Assembly: GCA_001931875.2 (NCBI GenBank)
Contig: MSJH02000812.1
Span: 558,001 to 622,000 of the forward strand
Direction of reading: 5' to 3'
Source of the DNA: Byssochlamys sp. IMV 00236
Taxonomy: Eukaryota > Ascomycota > Eurotiomycetes > Eurotiales > Thermoascaceae
Length of the DNA: 64,000 nucleotides
This document shows positions 58,671-64,000 of the stretch, in pieces (position 1 is the stretch's first letter; the number at the start of each line of letters is the position of its first letter). The notes beneath the pieces are model-generated. The model was not told the DNA's origin. It saw only the letters and a list, made by a program, of their open reading frames with translations, and did not search any database. A program made the position numbers and the translations under genes.

Positions 58671-59908
58671 ATGTCCGGTGTAAATAATCCACCATCCCGT
58701 GATCCGCAGAATCCTCACTGATCGTTGATCACTAGCACGGCGCTCCTCTATATGGGACCTCTCAGACAAAGGCTCCCGAAGCTCGTCAAGAGGAAGCCAA
58801 GAAGATCGAGACTTATAGTGCGCTAGAGCGGCTCGTCCGTACTAAGGTATCCAGATAAGATGACATAGAGTTGCTGGATCTGCCAAATGCTGACCAGGCC
58901 TTGATAGATCCGTGAACAAGAGTTCACACCCGAGACATTGCAGAAAACGTCAGAGTTGTTATCATGGAACCCTGAGTACTACACGATATGGAATTACCGG
59001 CGTCTGGTCCTTCGTGACACGTTCTCAGTCGTGGCCGCAACTGGACCAGATGATCAGGCCGCCGATCAGATAGCCTCTATGATCAAGTCGGAGCTGCAAT
59101 TTCTATTTCCTCTACTTCGCAAATTCCCAAAGTGTTACTGGATATGGAACCACCGCCGGTGGGTTTTGGAAGAGGCCCGGATTCTGCTTCCGACTCCAGT
59201 TGCGCGTCAATTCTGGCAAGAAGAGCTTGCGCTGGTAGGCAAGATGCTCAGCATGGATAATAGAAACTTCCATGGCTGGGGTTATCGCCGTGCAGTGATC
59301 GAAGTCCTTGAGAATTTCCCGCCCGACAAGAAGAGCATGGCTCAAGAAGAATTCGACTACACGACGAAGATGATCAAGACCAACCTCTCTAATTTTTCTG
59401 CGTGGCATAACCGGACTAAGCTTATTCAAAGGCTGTTGGATGAGAAATCAGCCAGTGATGAGGAGCGCAAAAAAATGCTTGATGATGGTAAGGCAGCTCC
59501 ATTTGCTTGTCGTATAAATTACTGACGGGGATTGCAGAACTGGCCCTTATCCACCGTGCCTTTTTTGATCCCTACGATCAGTCTCTCTGGTTCTATCACC
59601 AAAATCTGATGTGTACATTTGACCCCGCCCTCGCACCCCAGACGATGGCTCCAAATTTGACGAATGCCGAACGTCTGGACTACATACAGACGGAGATCGA
59701 AAAGATCAAAGATATGCTGGATGGGGATGATGACTGCAAGTGGATCTACCAGTCACTTATTGGTTGCACCCTGTTGGCAGCTAAGATCGAGGGAGCCATA
59801 TCCGCGGAAGCCAAGGCCAGTGTGTCGGGGTGGCTGAATCGCCTGAAGGAACTAGATCCTTTGCGGAGGGGTCGGTGGTTAGATCTGGAGAGTTCCTTGA
59901 ATAGTTAG
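58671..59908 (+). CDS. bet4: Rab geranylgeranyltransferase alpha subunit (Bet4)
   Basis: 356 residues in four exons: 58671-58679 (only 9 bases, MSG), 58736-58846, 58908-59487 and 59538-59908. Bet4 with Bet2 attaches geranylgeranyl groups to the C-terminal cysteines of Rab proteins bound by Rab escort protein. It shows the prenyltransferase alpha repeats: PEYYTIWNYRRLVL, FPKCYWIWNHRRWVLEEARI, MDNRNFHGWGYRRAVIEVLE and LSNFSAWHNRTKLIQRLLDE, then FDPYDQSLWFYHQNLMCTF. The start is set by the phase of the micro-exon; without it the N-terminus HGAPLYGTSQTKAPEAR has no initiator. The total length is a whole number of codons. Confidence 0.93.
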
Positions 59909-60982
59909 AATGTGGAAAGAAGCCGAATGGAATGGATCTGAAATATCTTGACTCGTGGCATCTAGAAAAAGCAGAAACCTGGATACCTATCCCGCAACTA
60001 TGTAGGTGGAATGCTTTGAGTAAGGGTACGCTGTGGCGCAACTATGTATGTGAGATTGGGAGTTCACTGGTGTCGCGCGACCTCATAGTCACAGTGATAG
60101 AGCTGGCTTCCACACACAGAACCGTGCTTCTCCCTAACAGGGAATGTAGCCAACTCCCTCGTGGTTTCGTTTCTGGCAGATATGATATGACATGATAGAC
60201 TGACGGGCGGTGGTTGTCCCTCCTGCCGATGTTCTGAGAACCGTATGGTAGAACGCTCTCCCAGTTCTGTGCCGTCCGTACCAGGAGAATCCGAGCCACC
60301 AGAGTTTCCGCGCCGAAGACAAAGAATGACAGCAGCGAATGAAGATGTCTTGGGTCCTGGAGTGGAGCGTTGACCGTGCTCGAAGCCCGCGACGAGGCGC
60401 AGTGGTTGACCCCTGGCGCCGTTGTTAAGTTAAGTTGTTAAAACCTCCGGGCGATGCGTCCGCTTCCCACGTCTCGCAACGCAATTACTCGTGGCGGTGC
60501 GATTCTTTTCTGGGTCCAGCTGGAGAACGGACAGGAAGATATCGAATGCTCAAAGGCCAGAATCCAGCAGATTCAAGAGGCAACGCTACGCCCCCGTTGG
60601 CCACTCCGTCCAGGCCCCGGGGCGGCGCCAGCGATCAACGGCCGTGTTAGCAACTCACCCGAACTACGGGGCTCCTCCCATCAAAAGATCCGTTTTCAAC
60701 TCTCCAGCTCTCTCGTGCTCTCACCGCAAACACGCTGTTTTTTACCGCTGCAGCTGCAGTCTGTATCATATAGTGATTCATTGTTTTCCTCTCCTCCCTG
60801 AAATCCTTCCCCCCGTTGGATGACCTTGTGGGGTTCCACCCGTGTCCACGCAGCAGCGAGCATCCACGCTCTTGGGTTGTATGGCCTGTCTTGCTCCGTA
60901 GACGATTCTCTAGAACCGCACGGCATTGGGGACGGTCGTCGTCGGAGCGGTCCTGGTCTCCTCTGAGTTTACGAAATCCATC
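59909..60982. other. Intergenic region upstream of the TBC gene
   Basis: About 1.1 kb. Short open frames on both strands without recognisable products. Probably bet4 3' UTR and TBC promoter and leader. Confidence 0.5.
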
Positions 60983-63744
60983 ATGGCATCGAGTCCAGAG
61001 CAAAGAGACTACGAAGTATGGCCCAGATGTTGCCTCGACCGGAGCCGGAAATCATGCTGATCTCAGTGCTCATCAGGAATCCTTCGAAGATGCGCCCGAA
61101 TTGAAGGTTAACGACGAGCAGACCCTCCCCCGTAGCGACTCGACACGTTCTCTCACCGGCCGTCGTCAATCGAATGGATCAGCAACCACCCCCCGTGCGG
61201 CGGAGCACCCTCCTCTGCTCTCTCCCCTAGGCGACGAACAAAAGGGCGACCTAGACGATGCAGGCTCCCCAACGGCTTTATCACCACAGTCGGAGGCAGA
61301 ACGTACACCGAAGAAGAAGGTCAAGTCCCCGCTACTGACGGCTCATCGTCTGTCAACGACGTCGCTGGACGACGTCAACTTGAATGGAATCAAAGAGGAG
61401 GATTCAGAGCAGGATAGCCCAGTATCAGAATCCAAGCCAGCGTCGCCTCCACTGCCCTCTCGAGACTCGACATCGAATCAGAGAAGCTCAATACCGCCCT
61501 CCATCCCCAGTGGTTCCGCTACGACCAACAAGAGCCCACCCCCAGCCGCACAGCCTGCACCACCGACACGAAAGCTCACCAGCCCGTTTTCATGGCTGTC
61601 AAGAAATTCTTCTGGAGGCAAGGACGTCAAATCCCCTCCTCAGGCGACCGGGTACAGTCGCAGAAATACCGGTGCGTCGGTGTCAACTGTCGGCAGTAGC
61701 TCGGAGCTGCATGACGGGGACAATGCCAGTATCAGTTCGAGGAAGACAGGAAGAAGTAGCCTGAAGGATCAATTCAGAATACTAAGGATGCGCGAGGAAG
61801 GTGTTCCTGACAACGACCAACTGAGCCTTACATCCGGCCGGGGTAGTATCAGTCATGGGAGCCCCTCCAGCATACCGGAGGAACAGGAGGACGGGGTGCT
61901 CGTCTCACCACCCACCACTGCTTCTGTTCCCCTACCTGCGTCGCCTCTCCCATCGACAGCGAACCCGGATTTGCCCCCAGGTACTGTTTCAGGCATCTCG
62001 GCCGCCGCTGCGGATGTCTCGGCCCCGGTGGACTGGGAGCTCTGGCAGCAGGTTGTTAACAATGGACCGGAAGCTTTGCATGGGACAAATGCCAATGAAC
62101 TCAATGCCGCGATCAAGAGAGGTATCCCGCAGACTATTCGAGGAGTGATATGGCAAGTGCTCGCAGATAGCAGGAACCCAGAGCTAGAGGAAGTTTACCG
62201 GGCGCTGGTTGCACGTGGTACCGACAAAGAGAAGCACATGAGCGTGAGCAGCACTGTCAATGGCAGTGCCGCTGAGAATCCAGTGGATTCTTCGAGGTCC
62301 TCTATCCGCTCAGAAGTCTCGGTTACACAATCCAACACAGGAGCTTCTTCCCCTTCTCCAACCCAGGAGAAAGACGCCGAGAGACTGGCCAAAGAACAGG
62401 CCGCTGCAGAGACAGCACGTAAAAAGAAGGCCAAGGAAGATGCGGCTGCCCTCCAGAAGTTGGAGAAAGCTATCAGAAGAGACCTGGGGTCTCGGACGAG
62501 TTACTCGAAGTATTTCCTCTCACAAGGCAATCAAGAAGCCCTCTTTGGCTTGTGCAAAGCCTACGCTTTGTATGATGAAGAAGTTGGATATGCCCAGGGT
62601 GTCAATTTCATCGCCATGCCTCTACTGTTTAATGTAAGTGTCCGCTACCGATCATACATGGCAGGGCCGCTAATTCCGGTTTAGATGGACGAGGGCGAAG
62701 CGTTCACCCTTCTCGTCAAATTGATGCACAAATATGGCCTGCGGCAAATGTTTATCAATGAGATGCCAGGACTTCATCTTCATCTTTACCAATTCGAGCG
62801 TTTGCTGGAGGACTTGGAGCCGGCTCTCTACTGTCACCTCCGCAGACGGAGCGTCACCCCGCAGCTCTACGCTACCCAGTGGTTTCTTACACTTTTTGCA
62901 TACCGGTTCCCGCTGCAACTGGTGCTCCGCATTTACGATCTGATCTTTGAAGAAGGACTGGAGAGTACCATTCTCAGATTCGGAATTGCCATCATGCAAC
63001 GGAATGCGAAGACACTGTTGGAGATGAAAGACATGAGTGCACTGTCGACTTTCCTCAAAGAGAAACTCTTTGACGTCTATATCGATCAGCAACCGTCGGC
63101 TTCTTCCATCCTCGAGTCTGGTTTCTTTGGAAGTTCCGGTGGAGACAAGGGGATCTACCGAGCTGATGTCATGGTGCAGGATGCCTGTGCTGTTCCTCTG
63201 ACTCCACAGATGATTAAATCCTACACCCAAGAATGGGAAGAGAAGGTTCGCACGGAGAAAGAGCGAGAAGAGGAGCTTCAAAACCTTCGGCACACTGTTG
63301 CCTCGCAGACTTCGCGGATTCGAATCCTTGAGGAACACGCGGAGAGATCTGACAAAGAGCACGTCCAGCTTGCATCGGAACTGGTTCGTGTGAAGGTAGA
63401 GAACGAGGAGCTTCAGGACGCGAACGAGAGCCTGCGCGTCCAGGTCGATGAACTGAAGAAAGTTGTCGACAAGCAGCCGGCCGAAGTGGAAGAAAAGCTT
63501 CGGACTGAGATGGAGCGCATCATGAAACGAAACATTGAGGTGCAAAACGAAAACCGATCCATGGAAGACCAGATGGCCGAGATGGAGAAGGACCTGGTTG
63601 AGACGAAGATGAAATGGGCAGAGGTAAGGCCTTTGAAGCTTTTGAAGTTACCCGTACACCAGGCTAATTGATCCATGGCAGCTATCCGAGCAACATGAAT
63701 CCCTCAAACAGAAATGGTCGGACCTTCGCAGAGCGCTGGATTAA
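60983..63744 (+). CDS. TBC-domain Rab GTPase-activating protein (Gyp5-like)
   Basis: 863 residues from exons 60983-61015, 61077-62633, 62685-63623 and 63682-63744, all in phase; the first exon codes only MASSPEQRDYE. A long serine/proline-rich N-terminus leads to the TBC domain at about 355-640: RGIPQTIRGVIWQVLADSR with the R-x3-W element, AIRRDLGSRTSYSKYF with the catalytic arginine finger in a D-x-x-x-R-T variant of the usual D-x2-R, and GYAQGVNFIA with the glutamine finger. The C-terminal 150 residues are a heptad-rich coiled coil ending KQKWSDLRRALD. Gyp5/Gyl1 in yeast act on Ypt1 and Sec4 during exocytosis. The subfamily is inferred from the domain order. Confidence 0.88.
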
Positions 63745-64000
63745 CGCGACGAACCTTCTTGTGTCTTCTATGTCCCTATGTCCCTGCTGGTTAGATTTTG
63801 TGACAAGATCAGTGGCGCTCGGCCCAAGCCACATGTTTTTATGTTCAATGTACATTTTACAGAGCGCAGCAGCGATGATATCCCGATGTTACGTTCATGT
63901 CGTCGGCGCGTGTACTTACCCTTCGCAACCGTTCTCTGGGAGAGCCAAATGATGTGTTTTTGATCGCGCAGCCTCCATATTCTGTCCTCCTGTTAGTGCC
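63745..64000. other. Window end, no gene recognised
   Basis: 3' side of the TBC gene; nothing identified before the window ends. Confidence 0.5.

Overview
The window reads as nuclear DNA of a filamentous ascomycete, most likely Eurotiales (Aspergillus or Penicillium type). Evidence: short GT-AG introns of about 50-70 bases, many of which I could resolve to an exact reading frame; a single dispersed 5S rRNA gene rather than a tandem array; conserved fungal housekeeping proteins (YpdA phosphotransmitter, homocitrate synthase of the fungal lysine pathway, Snu66, Sec6, Utp5, Bdf1); no operons; long AT-rich intergenic stretches. Two runs of N (12295-12327 and 45736-45755), both next to poly-A, are assembly gaps.

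Layout. 0.9-1.65 kb: ypdA on the minus strand. 1.65-8.8 kb: a gene-poor, increasingly AT-rich island with an intron-bearing tRNA-like gene (7611-7744). 8.8-11.7 kb: a large accessory protein with a GIY-YIG nuclease-like N-terminus and an apparent frameshift. 12.8-14.1 kb: arrestin-like protein. 14.7-24.4 kb: aspartate aminotransferase, Snu66/SART1, peptidyl-tRNA hydrolase 2, an ER thioredoxin-like membrane protein and a zinc alcohol dehydrogenase. 24.9-33.5 kb: exocyst Sec6 with an unexplained 227-residue upstream reading-frame extension, mitochondrial ribosomal protein L33, dihydrosphingosine phosphate lyase, homocitrate synthase. 34.7-38.9 kb: a Psg1-like secretory membrane protein, an accessory PD-(D/E)XK nuclease-like gene with a 140-bp tandem repeat at its 5' side, and a 5S rRNA gene. 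39.3-48.8 kb: AKAP7-like 2H phosphoesterase, frataxin, Dph3, a HAUS4-like augmin subunit, BET bromodomain factor Bdf1. 48.8-51.7 kb: almost 3 kb without a recognisable gene. 51.7-63.7 kb: Utp5, a Cdc20-family Ama1-like APC/C activator, the Rab geranylgeranyltransferase alpha subunit Bet4, and a Gyp5-like TBC RabGAP.

Most genes are independent housekeeping functions: stress signalling, amino-acid and sphingolipid metabolism, splicing, ribosome biogenesis, secretion, cell-cycle control. Some share a pathway: Sec6, Bet4 and the TBC protein all act in Rab/exocyst-dependent exocytosis, and frataxin and Dph3 both serve iron-dependent chemistry and lie tail to tail. The unusual content is two lineage-specific nuclease-like genes (GIY-YIG and PD-(D/E)XK). 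Each sits about 1 kb from an RNA polymerase III gene (tRNA-like and 5S) and in sequence unlike the conserved blocks. These are the best candidates for an undescribed system, but their function cannot be read from sequence alone.
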